Notes: generated from the sequence alone by a model not told the origin. Numbered from the stretch's first letter, positions 48,398 to 61,628 are shown. The stretch: 64,000 nucleotides of DNA from Euryodendron excelsum (GCA_033060915.1 CM065377.1:59362683-59426682); one strand, 5' to 3'. Numbers and translations are program-made.

Positions 48398-48936
48398 GTA
48401 AATTACACTTTACACCAAATTTCACTTTAGGACTTATACATTCAATTGTAATAATTAAATCCTTGTACTTTTAATTTGTTGCAATATCACCCTCTCGTCA
48501 GCTTTCGTTTATGTAATTGACAACCAAAAACCCTGAGCGTCTCACGTGACCCTTTTTCAAGGGTAAAAATATATTTTTATATTGTTTTGGCTTCCAAACG
48601 CTCTCAGCTCTTCGTCACTTGAGATGATTGGGTGATTTTTTTAGTAATCCTAATTTTGTTTTGTACATGGAATGATTTGATTTTTAGAGATTTTGAGAGA
48701 GAGTGGTGAGAGATGAGGGTGTTTAGGATCAAAATAGTGTAAAAATACAATTTTGCCATTGAAAATGGCCACGTGAGATAAACAGAATTTTTGGCTGTCA
48801 ATTGCACATACAGAAGCTAACAAAAGGGTGACATTACAACAAATTAAAAGTACATGAATTTAACTTGTTACAATTGAAAGTATAGATCCTAAAGTGAGAT
48901 TAAGTGTAAAATATAAAGGTTCAAAGTGTAATTTAT
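48398..48936. mobile_element. Mutator-like MITE with about 125-bp inverted ends
   Basis: The two arms pair over their whole length: GTACTTTTAATTTGTTG (48465-48481) against CAACAAATTAAAAGTAC (48837-48853) is exact, and GTAAATTACACTTT against AAAGTGTAATTTAT marks the ends. The interior of about 290 bp contains no ORF of note. Long arms and small size fit a non-autonomous MULE. Confidence 0.7.
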
Positions 48937-51490
48937 CCAAAAATAAACTATACTATATTTTCTGACCTTTCACGTATGAGGTCTCCTGTCTATATATAAA
49001 TTCAAGGGGCTTCATTTGTTTATATTTAGGAGGTAAGAAAATATAGTAAAAAATCTAGTATTTGTAAATGGCATAACTTTGCAAAGAAAAAATAACATAA
49101 ACTTTTTTCTTCTCAAACCGACACCATGTTAGTTTTTCAGTGAACAAGATAAACTAATCTAAGGCAATACTTAAAAATACATTTTGAAAATCCTAATGCC
49201 CTATGTTTTTAGGTCTTTTAAATCTTATATATATATGCTATGTTGAAATAGCTATGAAAAACAAGAAGCTAGTAGCTGGAGTTCTTTGCAAAATAATTAA
49301 TAATTTTGTTACTGGTGTTTGATAAGCTGTTTAAAAAAACAACTAATTGAATTGATAACTACGTCCTTATGAGAATTTGTTGACTAATAAATATGAGTCA
49401 GTTAATAAATATTTTACTCTTAATTATAATTCATTAATATTGTTTATTAGTAATAATTATTGGTAGTAATAATTGTTTTTGTTAACTTATATTATTTATT
49501 GTTTAATTAAAATAATGTTCTATTTATCAAGAGCTATAAATTATGGTTTATAGAGTAGTGTTATATGTCTAAATAAATATTTCTATTTATATTGTTAACA
49601 CTGTTACTTCTATGAGGACATGCATGTCATTGTTGAGTTTTGTCAAGTGAAAATTGAGAAATTGAGCACATGGATGAAATGCTGGAATAAAAATAAAGAA
49701 AAGCCTAGAAGTAGGTTTTTCTAGCTCCCAGCTTCTAGCATTCAAAGAAAAAAAACTACTTTTCAAAAGCCGCTTTTTGAATAGGCCAAAAGAGTAGTGG
49801 TACAAGATGAAAGCCGGCAAAAAACCTCATACAAGGGAGAGAATGAAGAAAGGCGTCATCGTGGTAAATTTTTCTTTAGTTTATAACTTTTTTATTAGTT
49901 TTTAGAATTAAAAAAAACCTAGAAGCCAAAAAGCTGATTAAGAAATCTACATTCAAAAAGCTTTTAGCAGAATCACAGTCCATTTTTGAGCTTTTAGTCC
50001 ATAAAAAAAGTTGCATCCAAACAGGAGTGACAACTAAGTAAACAGAATGAAAATTATTTATTTCTATTAAAAAAATAGGAATAATAAAATTCACTTCTCA
50101 TTCCACATGACTACTTTCATCCATGCCAGATTTCATGTTTAAAATTTTTTGTATTTTACCAAATTGAACATAAGTATTAGTGACTTAAATTTGCTTATTG
50201 CCTTAGTAATGAGAGGGACAATTGAAATTTACTCCCAATTAGAACACGAAAAAAAAATAAAAGAAAGAACAATGAAAAGAAGTCCTAATGCAAGTTTGCA
50301 ACTTAAACTACTTTTCTTTCTCTTTCTTTGTTTTTCCTAAGTTTTTATGGGAAATAAATATAAAATTACTTATTTGTATCCATTTTTATGGTAAGCACAA
50401 AATATATTTTTTTGACGATAGTCATTCATTTTTCTTTCCATTTCTTAACACAACCAAACAAAAGAATGAAATTTACCTTTTTTTCACTTCATTTTATTTT
50501 CCTATATGTTCTCTTTCCTTTATTTTTTTCTTTTCTTTTTCCTCTACAAGTTCAAGATTCAAAAATAGCACAAAACTATAACTTGTGATGGGTCAAATTT
50601 GGGGGGCAGCACTTTGCAAAATTGCTTGACCTAGTCACCAAAGCCTAACTAACACTTTTTTTTTTTTGTGTTACAGTCGGGTGTCCAGTCTAAATTACAC
50701 ACATCTCAACTAATTCCCTCCTCAGTCCAATCAAAGGTAGGTCATTCACACCAAAACTAAGATTACAAGGAATATATTTCTCGCAGTTTAGTCTCAAGAG
50801 TCAAACCTAAGATAGGCAACATGGTATGTGGTGCTCCTTATATTCTTATATTTTTAAAATGTCACTTCAAAAGGGCATTAAGAATTGGCTCTCCAAATCT
50901 AATAATAATACTATAAATTTTCCTATTTAAGTATAAAGTCCTATTACCCTACCAATTCTTATTACAATCCAATATAGTTTTTTTATTTAGATACAAATTG
51001 GTATTCAATTAATTCTCTACAAAATATCTCATGAAATATAATACGTACATAGTCACATCCAATCAAGTCGCAATTTGTACTATAATCTAATAAAATTTTA
51101 TATTTAAATATAAGGTCCTATCTAATTAAGTTTCTACAAATTATCTCATCAAATATAATATGTAATATGATTAAGGTACAAAATCCTATCTAATTAAATC
51201 TATACAAATTATAACATTACAATTGAACAGATAAAATATTCATAATGTTTTCTCTTCAAGTTATAATTTTTTTTAAAAGTAAATACATGGTATTAAATTT
51301 GACACAATTACCTCTATCGAAAGATATAAAAATTATAAAAAAATTTAAAAAGCCACGTAGGTGACACATAGAAAAGAGACAAAAAACAATAATAGAGATA
51401 AACACAATTTTTATATGTATATATAGATATATAAGTTTGGTAATTTACTCGAATATAATTTACTTGAATAGGTAAACATTTTGAGAATTT

Positions 51491-51752
51491 GGGTGCGTTT
51501 GGAACTTTTGGAAGGTAAGAGAAATAGTAGAAACTAAGTGAGAAAAAATTTCAAGGGAAAGTAGTTACTTTTTTCTGTTTGGTTTTATAAAGAACAAAAT
51601 AAGAAAAATAACTTTTCCTTATTGGATTTCAAAAGAAAGGGAAACGAAACTAACACAAAAATGAGAAAGCAAATAATTTTTCCTTTGTTTGTTTTTTTTG
51701 AGATTTTTTTCTTTTACCTTCCACATTGGGAAGCAAAAGCTTTAAACACACC

Positions 51753-51753
<1 letters not shown>
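51491..51753. mobile_element. MITE-like element abutting a GA microsatellite
   Basis: The left end GGGTGCGTTTGGAACTTTTG pairs imperfectly with the right end CAAAAGCTTTAAACACACCC. A second inner pair (GGAAGGTAAGAG and CTTTTACCTTCC) supports the fold. The element stops two bases before a GA run. Confidence 0.55.

Positions 51754-51755
<2 letters not shown>

Positions 51756-51806
<51 letters not shown>
51756..51806. repeat. (GA)n microsatellite
   Basis: Fifty-one bases of perfect GA dinucleotides directly next to the end of the MITE-like element. Confidence 0.95.
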
Positions 51807-51807
<1 letters not shown>

Positions 51808-52863
51808 ACTATAGGAGAGATATGCATGGATGAAGGGCTGGCCCTAAAAGCGGAAAGGTTTATTATTGTTTCACATGTGATAGCTCCTTTTCTTATTTAT
51901 GAAATTGAGGTTTCAAAATGACAAACATTTTACAATTATTTTTTTAATTTCTTTTTATAGTGCAATAATGCGCACATTGGATTCTGAGCCCTTCTGTGCA
52001 TAGCAAAATTTCGGATAGTGAAGAAAAATATCTTCCATTGATGGAAAATTATGCAAAAATGCGTTGTAAAAAAAACAAATAGATAAGAAAAAATTGATCA
52101 AGGGTTATAGGGCAAGGGGAGGATGAGGCTTTTGCCAGGTAGGTATAGTATTGATTCTCTCTTGCCAGGTCCACCCAATTTATGGGAGCATTATTTGGGA
52201 GGACCCATCAAAGATATTGAGAGTAAAGTGTCAGTCTCTCTCTCCTTATTTAGACCATGGAAAATAAAGTCATGTCTACTTTTTTACTTTGACAGGCAAT
52301 GTCAAGCAATTTGTAAGGACACTGACATTCTCTCTCCCCCAAAACAGTCCTAGGTTCTCACCCAAGCCAAAAACCTTTAAAAGAACCTTGTTTTCACATT
52401 TCTTGAGCATAGAACATTTTGCTAGCATGAACATTGTGAATGTTTGAACCATTAGCCCAATCAATTCCATGGTGTTATGTGTATTGAGTTCAGAGAAGTA
52501 AAAGATAGCTTCCTTATTATATTAGTGATCAATAGAGAAGGTGATTTCTTAGGTCATTTTATTATGTTTGAATCTTGAATTACTAAAAGGTAAAAAAAAT
52601 GAATTTATTCGTACATGAACATTTTAAAGAACTAGTTGAACAAAAAAATAATATTTTTGACAAATACTTATTTATTTACTTTTATTTTTCTAACTAAAAA
52701 AAATCTAGCTTTCCACTTCATCTACTTTTTTCATTTTTTCACTTTCCTTTTTTCTTTTTTTTCAATAAATTCAAAATTCAAGCATAGCGTTCAAAACAAA
52801 AAAGTTGGCGCACCAATTTTTGGTGCTTTACTTGCCCTAAATAAATTGTTATCACCTTGCTAA

Positions 52864-54703
52864 TCCATACTATATATTATAGCATAATGTTGTTAGGTCA
52901 TTGAGCTCAAATGTCTTAGTTCATTTTTCTCAAATTTTTGAATTTAAAAAATTACTAAAATACACATGTTATGAACCCATTAGTCATTTAATTCATATGG
53001 TAATATTTTTTAAATTGTCATTTTCTAATATGGAAACTTTCAAAGTCATTCAAGATAATATTTAATCTCTATATGTAAATATGTTATTATGGATTCTTTA
53101 AAATTCATATGGTAATTGGATCTATACTCTTTTTAAAATTCCTAAAAAATAGTATCTTTCTATATCATTTTAGCTTCCTTCAAATTTAATTTTTGGTTGA
53201 ATTAGCATACATGTATATCTAAACTTTTCTATTGATTATATTTACTCAAATTTTATAATTTGTTTAATAAAGGGACTTAGTAAAAAAATTTAATGAGTTA
53301 ATCTAATTTTGTAAACTTTTTTAATGAGTTAATCTAATTTTTGATATGTTAGTTTCAAAACTATTATTAAAAAAAAAAAGCTTGCAAAACTATTATAATT
53401 ATAAAAGGTAATAAGACATATGCACAACTCAAGTGACTTACTAATCTTAGATATTTAGACAGTACTTTTGGTGTAATTGATCTTATCATATATAGTCAAA
53501 ACAAGTTAACATATTTTTGTTTATTTAATTTTACAAGTTATATGGTTTAAGTATGGAATCAGAAGATTTACTCATTTTTATCTTAATTAACTATGGAGAC
53601 TTATTTAATCTCCCTTCATTATTAATTTTTATTTTGTATATATAAATATGTTATTATTGATTCTTCAAAGTCCATATGGTAATTCAATCTATACTCTTTT
53701 TAAAATTTCTAAAATATAGTGTCTTTCTAAAACATTTTAGCTTTCTTCAAATTTAATTTTTGGTTGAATTTATGAACATGTATATCTAAATTTTTTGATA
53801 GATTATATTTACCCAAACCTTGTAATTTGTTTAATAAAGGGACTTAGTAAACTTTTTTTAATAAGTTGATCCAATTTTTGATATGTTAGTTTCAAAACTA
53901 TTATTTTTATCAAATAAAAAATCTTTCAAAAGTATTATAATGATAAAAAGCAATAAGATATATGCACAAATCAAGTAACTTACTAATCTTAGATATTTAG
54001 ATATTACTTTTGGTGTAATTGATCTTTTTATATATGATCAAAACAAGCTAACAAATTTTTTGTTTATTTGAGTTTACATATATGGTTTAAGTATGTATGG
54101 AATCAGAAGATTTACCCATTTTTATCTTAATCAACTATGGAGACTTATTTAATCTCCTTTTACTATTAATTTGTATTTTTTTAACAATAAAGTACATTAA
54201 TATTTTTATTTATTTAAATTATCATTTCTAGAAAGTAATAAGACACATATGTACGATCACAAGTTTAAGATGGATGATAATTTGATACTTCATATTGAGC
54301 AAAGTTAATTTAAGAAATGACATTAACTATAAAATATATAATGGTTGCCTTTCTTCAACATTTTTTTCTTCTTTAATTGATGTTTTTTATTTTTTATTTT
54401 CTACCATGAATACGGCCTAATAAACTTGATTTCCAAACTTATACCAAACATATTTTTTGCAAGGGACATAGATATTTTTAAAACATAACTTATCACAGTA
54501 ATTATATACAAATTGATTTATATATATATATATATATATAGTTTTTTTTTTAAGGTTTATGAAATAAAGAAATGTGTTCAACATATTTAATTCAATTAGG
54601 ATGATATTTTAAACTCACATGATTCTATGAAAAAAATTTGTCAATATTTTTCTAAAATCATCTTATGATTGTAATTCCGTGCATAGCACGTGTTTATATC
54701 TAG
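52864..54703 (+). mobile_element. Helitron-like element A (non-autonomous)
   Basis: The 3' end has a perfect hairpin CGTGCATAGCACG (54678-54690) followed after nine bases by CTAG and then T, the Helitron 3' signature. A candidate 5' end is TCCATACTATATATTATAGC at 52864, after an A, as expected for insertion between A and T. The 1.84-kb body is AT-rich, encodes no Rep/helicase and contains an internal tandem duplication (53064-54160). Confidence 0.5.
53064..54160. repeat. Tandem duplication, about 545-567-bp unit, inside Helitron-like element A
   Basis: Many words recur in the same order: TCAAATTTAATTTTTGGTTG, TTTGTTTAATAAAGGGACTT, GTAATTGATCTT, GGAATCAGAAGATTTAC and CTATGGAGACTTATTTAATC. Offsets of 544 and 567 bases in different parts show indels between the copies. 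Confidence 0.8.
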
Positions 54704-55165
54704 TATATATATTATAGCAAGATATTTTGAAGTCTTTGCTCTTCAAAAGCTCAATCCAATTTTAACAAAATTTTAAAATTTTTACATATTGGAATAACAC
54801 ATGTTCCACTTTGATTGGGTTAGAAATTTAATTTTTGAATTTTGCACTTTTGATTGGTTTAGAAATTAAAATTTTGAATGCAATCACAGTTTCCTAAAAA
54901 GTAAAAACACACCACTTAATTGCCGAACATGGCAATATAACCTTTAAATTTCTTAATTTATGATTTTTCTTAGCATTCATGTTCCTTTACTCAAAATGTA
55001 ATCTTTGATTAAGCGACCAATATGGTAATATAACCTTTAAATTTCTTAATTTATAACTTTTCATAGCATTTATGTAAGCATATAAATCAAAATTTTGAAT
55101 TAATAAAAATTTAAGACATTTTACTTTTCTTTACTGATTTATGATTAATATGACAATGTTTTTTA

Positions 55166-55212
<47 letters not shown>

Positions 55213-56525
55213 GAGATATTTGGTGTTAGAAGCCCTTTGGCCTTAAAGAAGAAACAAAAGGTAATAATTTCTAATCCCTTTTTTGGAAATTTTAATATTT
55301 AAAATGAAACAATATAGGTGTCATGGTATTATTCGTCATCCTTAGTTTTTTTTGTTTTTTTTTAAATTCCATAAATTTGTCCATTGGTTAATATCAAAAG
55401 TTTTTAAATGTCCATCTTTTCTTGCTCCTTTTAAAAATATTTTAATGAATTGATCAAGATGGTAAGTTTTCAAATTTCTTTTACTAGATTTGAGTAAAAT
55501 TTTAAAGTAAAAAGTATCAGTTTTTTTTTATTTTTTATATTGTGGCATTAGATATCAATTATTTGTTCACATGTATAAATAGAACCCTAAAAAATATTTA
55601 CAAACTAAAAATTGAATAGGAAAGTATATAAGTGCCACAAAATTATTGATTCTTTTGATCTTTTTTTTTCTTTTTTTGCTAACATGTCACCAAATAATTT
55701 GTTTTTTCTGTCTCATATTTTTTTTCCCTTTTATTTCTTAACTTCTATCCCTTGATCAATATAGTAATATTTTTTGACATTAAAATGTATAGTAATATTT
55801 TTTAATAACTTTATATCATAAATTTTCAAATATAGAAATAGAATTTTATCCTATTGAAATATTAAATACATTATAGCAATACGTTGTTGCATTTTTTTAT
55901 GTAGAAAGAATCAATCAATTTTCTTAATTTCTTAAAATTATAAATTGAAAATATATGTTACATGTGTCATAATAGTATTGGTCTAACCATGAAATATAAA
56001 AATTTGACCTTTCATTCATGATTAGCAAATCTTTACTAAAACTTAGGTAAATTTCATGTTATTTTGTAAAGTTGCACTTATAATAAAAAAAATATTTGAA
56101 TTATTATTTAAATTAATTTCCTTAAATACCTCCCTTATAATTTTAGAAAGTTCATCATTTACTTTAAAATTGTGAAATTTTATATTCAAATCCATTTAAT
56201 TTTTCTTTTTAGTAGGACAAATAAATCTATATTTGTTAATAGCTGTTTACTTGTATACTAAATTAATATCAATATAACCCCTTAGCAAGATTTTAAAATA
56301 GAAAAAGTACTTTAGAATGTTCCTGTTTAAATTTAGTTTTTTATTGCAAGTTAAGATTTTTTTATTAGTATTAATTTTTAATATCTATTTTAAGACTTTA
56401 TTGACAATTATAGTTCAACATAAATATTATTAGTGTATACACTTGATAATTTATTATTTATAAAATTACTTTTATGTTTACTACATATTCTTTTTATTGC
56501 ATGCATTGCACGGGTTTACTGCTAG
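54699..56525 (+). mobile_element. Helitron-like element B, adjacent to A
   Basis: The 3' end is GCATGCATTGCACGGG followed by TTTACTG, CTAG (56522-56525) and T. The 5' border, TCTAGTATATATATTATAGC, directly overlaps the 3' end of element A and shares ATATATTATAGCA with A's 5' end. The length (1.83 kb) nearly equals that of A. Coding capacity is absent. Confidence 0.4.
55170..55209. repeat. (TA)n microsatellite
   Basis: About 40 bases of TA repeat; a shorter TA run lies at 54519-54540. Confidence 0.95.
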
Positions 56526-59446
56526 TTACATAATATGTTATAACAAGTGCCACTCTGAAGAGACAAAATACTCAAGATCTCAACAACTAAGATATTTAAA
56601 CTGGACAATTAGAAGTTATTGAATTACATAGGTATTGTTAACCGTCCCCAAAACAAAAACGAAAAAAGAAAAAATTTCATAAAAGTCTGGAAGCAACATT
56701 GCAATTTACAACTTGTAGTATTAGTGTAGACATTTATATTCTTTAAGAGGGAAAGCATTGAGATTAAATTAGAATTTTAATATTTTTAGGAGCACGTGTT
56801 TTTAGGATTTAGAGGCAGATGCTCAAGATTTTGAAGGACACACTTTTATATTTATTTATTTTGTTGTAGGTTTTTAATGAATGACCTTGGAATTTAACCA
56901 TCAGTTTAATCATTTAATGTATATATACATATTTATTATGAAGATATTGAATTTTTTGCAACGGTACCGTCACAAAAATACTCCGTGGCTAATACTCTCT
57001 TCTTTTGTAATGTTTTTAAAGTGAATCTAAATTACTTTGGAATGCGGGACCACCATTATCACCCTTTTCAGTTATGTAGACTAAGATCAGACAAACTTAG
57101 GTCTTATCAAATGTAATGTTGATTCATTGATTAAATCTAAATAATTAATATTTCATAACTTAATAGTTATTGTAAAATAATGTCCCATAAGTAATAAAAT
57201 TGAAAAATAAAATTATTCTTTAACAATTATTTAGAATAGAAGAATGCACGTGATTGTGCTTGTGTGCTGTATAACAATTATTAGTGACAATAATTCACTA
57301 TTTTTTTATTTATTTAAAATACTATAAATTTAAATATTTCAAAGAAATCGTTATATACAAAAATTAATAATTATTTTAAAATGTATCTATATATATATGT
57401 ATTATTATGTATGTGTAGGCGCTTTAGAAATGTTTTCATTTTCAATGTATTTTTATAGCTTTGTACTTGTACTTTATACCAAGTCCCACTTCAAAATTGA
57501 TTACACACATAAAATCTTATTTCAAAAAATTTGTATGTAACATGAACATAACAATTTTCAAAGGGTAAAGATGTAAGATTCAACCCCTTTCATACTCAAA
57601 GGCTTATAGTATCACACATGAGTCGAATTGAGAGCTTTTATATAAGACTGAATTATATTATACACATCACAGAATTGATTATACTCATGATTTTAGAGTA
57701 ATTTAAAAATAATTTGTGGTAAATTATTTAGGAAGGAGCAAATATACCTCTTGATATCATGTGTAAATTTTTGTCTGTTTTTTAACGCAAATTAGGAAAA
57801 GATTAACAAAAAATTAGAAATGTAAGAACATAGTTATTACAAATAACAAAGAATGTCTCGAAGTGAGATTTAAAGTTAGTACATGAGTATAATCCTTTTA
57901 TAAATGACGCCTTGATACTCCTGGCACTTAGTGCTCATTTGGTACAATTTTTTTTAAGTGTTTTTGGCTTACAAGTAACAAAGTTAGATTTTTTTAATTT
58001 TTGTTGTTGTTTTTTTTTTTTAACCTATCTTAGTTTATAAAAGTAAAAAAACTAAAAAAATTCAAATATTTTTGCTTATAAACAAAAAAAAAATAAATAA
58101 AAGCAAAACCGGTTCTTAGACCGTACCCGTATTGCAAATTGGGCTTTTACCAACTCGAAAATTTTAAAATATATTTGAAAAAAGAAACATTGCGGTCACA
58201 ATGGTAGGCCTGTGAGGGGTTGTTATTGTCTTTGAAAAGGCAATTTGATTGATTGGTTCTTGAAAGCTTGCGGTTCAATATACGGACGTTAGGTTCAGAT
58301 GTACGTTCCCGCCAAGGGGAAAAGAACGAATCCCAACCGTTCGTTTTGGGAGGGAATGGTGGGACCAGTATTTGATGAAGTGTGTGACCCGGGCTACTTT
58401 TAGCCTTTTTCTGTTGGTCATTGTCAATAATACGGGTTACTCCATTTGACTCTGTCGGTGGAAAATTATTTAATGTGATCATTACATTACGTTATTACTT
58501 ATCAAACTTATATGTTATGATGGTTTATTAATATAATGTCATGCATAGAAAAAAAAAAAACATTTTGAGATTTTATAGCCCTAATTTTGATTGTACGGTA
58601 ATTTTTAAATTTAAATTTTTTGCTATACAAATAATGTTATACATGTCACAATTTAAATGAAATATCACTTTGTATAAGTATGTAGTGTGACAATCATCTT
58701 AAATAATTACACCGGTTGATGATACTAATAATAAATATTAACATTTGAGTGAGTTTAATTTTGTTACATTCACACTAAGGGTGGCCATAGCCGGATGACA
58801 GGCTCTCTTATCATTTATAGGGTTTTAAATTTATTTTTAGATCCAATTATATCAATTGATGGGTTTAAAAATTTTGTATATGTAAAATCATATATTTTTA
58901 TATTTTAATATATCTATGTAATTAATTTTATGATATTTAATATTATTTTTAGAGAAAAAAATTTATTAATTCAAAAATTTTGAATTAAATGTGTAGCCTT
59001 GAGCATGTAATTTTTATTTTGGACGCATTTATAATTTAGTTTTAGGTTCAATGAAAATTATTTTTAGTATAATCCTGAGCTGAGTCTGACTTAACCAATG
59101 TCCAAACCTAATTCACAAGGTGGAATTATTTATTGTTTTTAATTTTATTCCAGCATACATCAAATTGCGACACTTATTCATAAGTTTTGTTTTTATAAGT
59201 TGTATTTAAAATTTTAAAAAACATGTATAGCATATTGGTGCCCTGCTTATGAAAAAATGTTAGACTAACACTAAACTCTATTAATATTTAGGTACAAAAC
59301 TCATCCCACGTTACACACAAAAAGAAAAAAAATTCACATTACAAATTTGAAGAGAGTCAAATGCATGCACACATTATAAATCTAGAGAATCCATTATACA
59401 TAGCTTTTCTTCTGCCCATAAAAGACTGTTTTCATATTTTACATCA
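56526..59446. other. AT-rich gene-free region with one GC-richer island
   Basis: Nothing recognisable except an island at about 58105-58480 with balanced composition (words such as GTACGTTCCCGCCAAGGG and TGGGAGGGAATGGTGGGACC). A 111-aa minus-strand frame covers 58147-58482, but its sequence (QQKKAKSSPGH, WDSFFSPWRERTSEP) matches no family I know. It could be an exon, a promoter or leader fragment, or a repeat. Confidence 0.5.
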
Positions 59447-61106
59447 CTCGCAGTAAGCTTGTTAGGGATGTTAATCCCCAACTCGGGCTGTGGCCCACTG
59501 GGCTCGGGCTGGGTTTTGCGGGCTCTCACAATTTTTTGCGTCAGGCTGGGTTTTGCGGGCTCTCAAAATGTGAAGGGGAAGGCCCAAGCCCAGCCCATGG
59601 CCCTAGGCACGGGTTTGGGCTCGAGCCGCGGGCTTAGGCCTTGGACCTCGAACTTTGGCCCAATTTTTTTTGTAGCATTATGTTTTTAAAACTAATAAAT
59701 TTAGTTATAATAAATTATACACTATTATTCTATGAATTAGAAATTTATTTGTAAACTTATATATATTTAATTTCTTTGAAGTTACATAAAAAAGCTTTAC
59801 ACTTACATTTATTATTATATATAATTAATAAGAATTACTACAGTAAATTATTTATATAATTACGTTTATAAAACTAATAAATGTGCTTAAAAAAAATAAA
59901 TTTAAAAAGGAGGGGTTATAGGTATGGGTGGGGAGTGTTTAAAAAATAAAATAAATTGAATTTGAAAGGGAAAAAGCCTTTTGGGGGAAGGGGGTTCACA
60001 GGCTTAGGTTTGGGCTCTTGAATCGGGCTTGGGCTCGGGCTCCCGGGCCAGGCTGCTAGAAGGGGGCCCAAGCTGGCCCATAGGGTGCTCGGACTTGGGC
60101 CGGGCTAGGGTGACCCATGGGCTTCGGGCCGGATCTACATCCCTAAAGCTTGTGCTATGCACGGAAACTCTTAAAAAAAGCTGCATTATTATAAACACAT
60201 GTTACAGTGATAAATCGACCTAGGCTTCTATTTAAATCAAATCTACCCAAGAAAAAATAATCATATTAATCACAATAAATTGTAATAAAAAAATTAAAAA
60301 AAGAGTATCAGATATCGTTAAAATAACTCTTACAAGTAAAACTGAAACTCATAAATATATATTTCACGAGTGGTTCAACTGAAAAAAAAAATCCCTTTTT
60401 CTTCCAATTTTTCATCATCTCATCCATTCTCTGTGAATTCTTCTTCCTCTAATTCTTTCCTTGCTACCAATGAAGAATCTCTAATAATTCGTAAATCTAG
60501 ATAATTACATAACTTATTTATCTTATTTATAGAGAGATAAGGTTAATTTAAATTCAAACAACTAATTAACTTGTTTATCTCATCAGTTTATATACATGTA
60601 CATATATTATCTCAGTTACGTTGTACGTTTGAATTTGTGAAACAACCATAATGGTTAGAATTAATATTAGATAGAGATAAATGAGATTTAAGTTGATAAC
60701 ATTTATAAGAGCTAAATATATAACCAACAACCTAAAGACATGTGTTTTTCTTTTTATATTTTATAAATTCAAAATATTTTCTTAATTATTTATAGGGAGA
60801 ATGTACAACAACTTGATAATGTTAATGTAAATTCAAACAACTAATTGACATATTTATTTTATTAGTTTATATGTGAAAAAGATAATTTGTACATTTGAAT
60901 TTGTGAAAAGATAATAATTATTAGGATTAATATTAGGTAAAGATAAAAGAGATTTATGCGGATAACATTTGGAAGAGTTAAATATATAACCAATAACGTA
61001 AGGATATTTATTTTTATATTTTATAAATTCAAAATTATAAGAAAAAAGAGTTCGAAGTTTGAAGTGAAAAGATTTCACAATGTTTTACTATTTGTAATAG
61101 TATAGA
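59447..61106 (-). mobile_element. Helitron-like element, minus strand, interrupted by a hAT element
   Basis: Minus-strand 5' end: A followed by TCTATACTATTACAAATAG at 61106. Minus-strand 3' end, after removing the nested hAT element and one target-duplication copy: CCGTGCATAGCAC, then AAGCTTACTGCGAG, then T at 59446. This parallels the other Helitron 3' ends here (TTTACTGCTAG then T at 56525); the terminal CTAG has decayed to CGAG. Without the hAT insertion the element is about 0.97 kb. Confidence 0.45.
59463..60145. mobile_element. hAT (Ac/Ds-type) non-autonomous element with perfect 8-bp target duplication
   Basis: The termini TAGGGATGT (59463-59471) and ACATCCCTA (60137-60145) are perfect inverted repeats of the Ac/Ds class (TAGGGATG). 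AAGCTTGT flanks both sides exactly (59455-59462 and 60146-60153), the 8-bp duplication expected for hAT. The 683-bp body is GC-rich at both ends, with GGGCTCGGGCTGGG and GGCCC words repeated in both orientations, and AT-rich in the middle. It has no transposase. Short frames at 59459-59689 and 60004-60223 are low-complexity translations of the GGGCTC repeats and are not called genes. Confidence 0.92.
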
Positions 61107-61626
61107 TGACGTTTAAATTGCAATGGTACAAACTACTGCGCTAAAACTATTCCTCCAATTTTGATTTTAAGGCTTAGATTTTGTAATGCTCAAATCATTA
61201 TCAGGAAGAGAAAAAAGAGGTTCACACGAGTGAATAATAGAAACTTATTTGTATAAGGTAAATATTTATCTTGCATTATTTTATTCTATCCTCTCTCTCT
61301 TTTTTCTTATGATCTCCCTAATTCATTTGAATTTGAGATCTAATGATGAGTGCTTGGTATCTCTCATTTTGATGCAATTCATTTATATGATATTGGATTT
61401 GATTTTTATTTTCATTTATTATTTTCTAAGCTAAAAGCTAACACAAAAAAGTCGTAAACCAATTTCAAAAGCCCATAAAAAACAGCATTCAAGCTACGCC
61501 ATTAGTGGTAATTATTTCTATGCATATATGTGTGTAAATAAATAAATATATATAGATATACATAGAATTTCTTTCTCGAAACAAAAAAAAATAGATCCAT
61601 TGTTTTGTTGCTTGTTATACCAGTTC

Positions 61627-61628
<2 letters not shown>

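Larger units (their letters stand above)
47401..52863. other. AT-rich intergenic region with transposon remnants
   Basis: No recognisable gene. Apart from the MITEs and the Mutator-like element listed separately, it is low-complexity AT-rich DNA. The piece at about 49690-50030 repeats AAAAGC/AGCTTTT words in both orientations, ending near TTGCATCCAAACAGG, and is likely another degraded DNA transposon. Confidence 0.55.

Noticed and set aside
59459..60223. Short Gly/Ser-rich frames in the GGGCTC-rich ends of the hAT element
   Set aside because: They follow directly from the repeated GGGCTCGGGC words and do not resemble a transposase.
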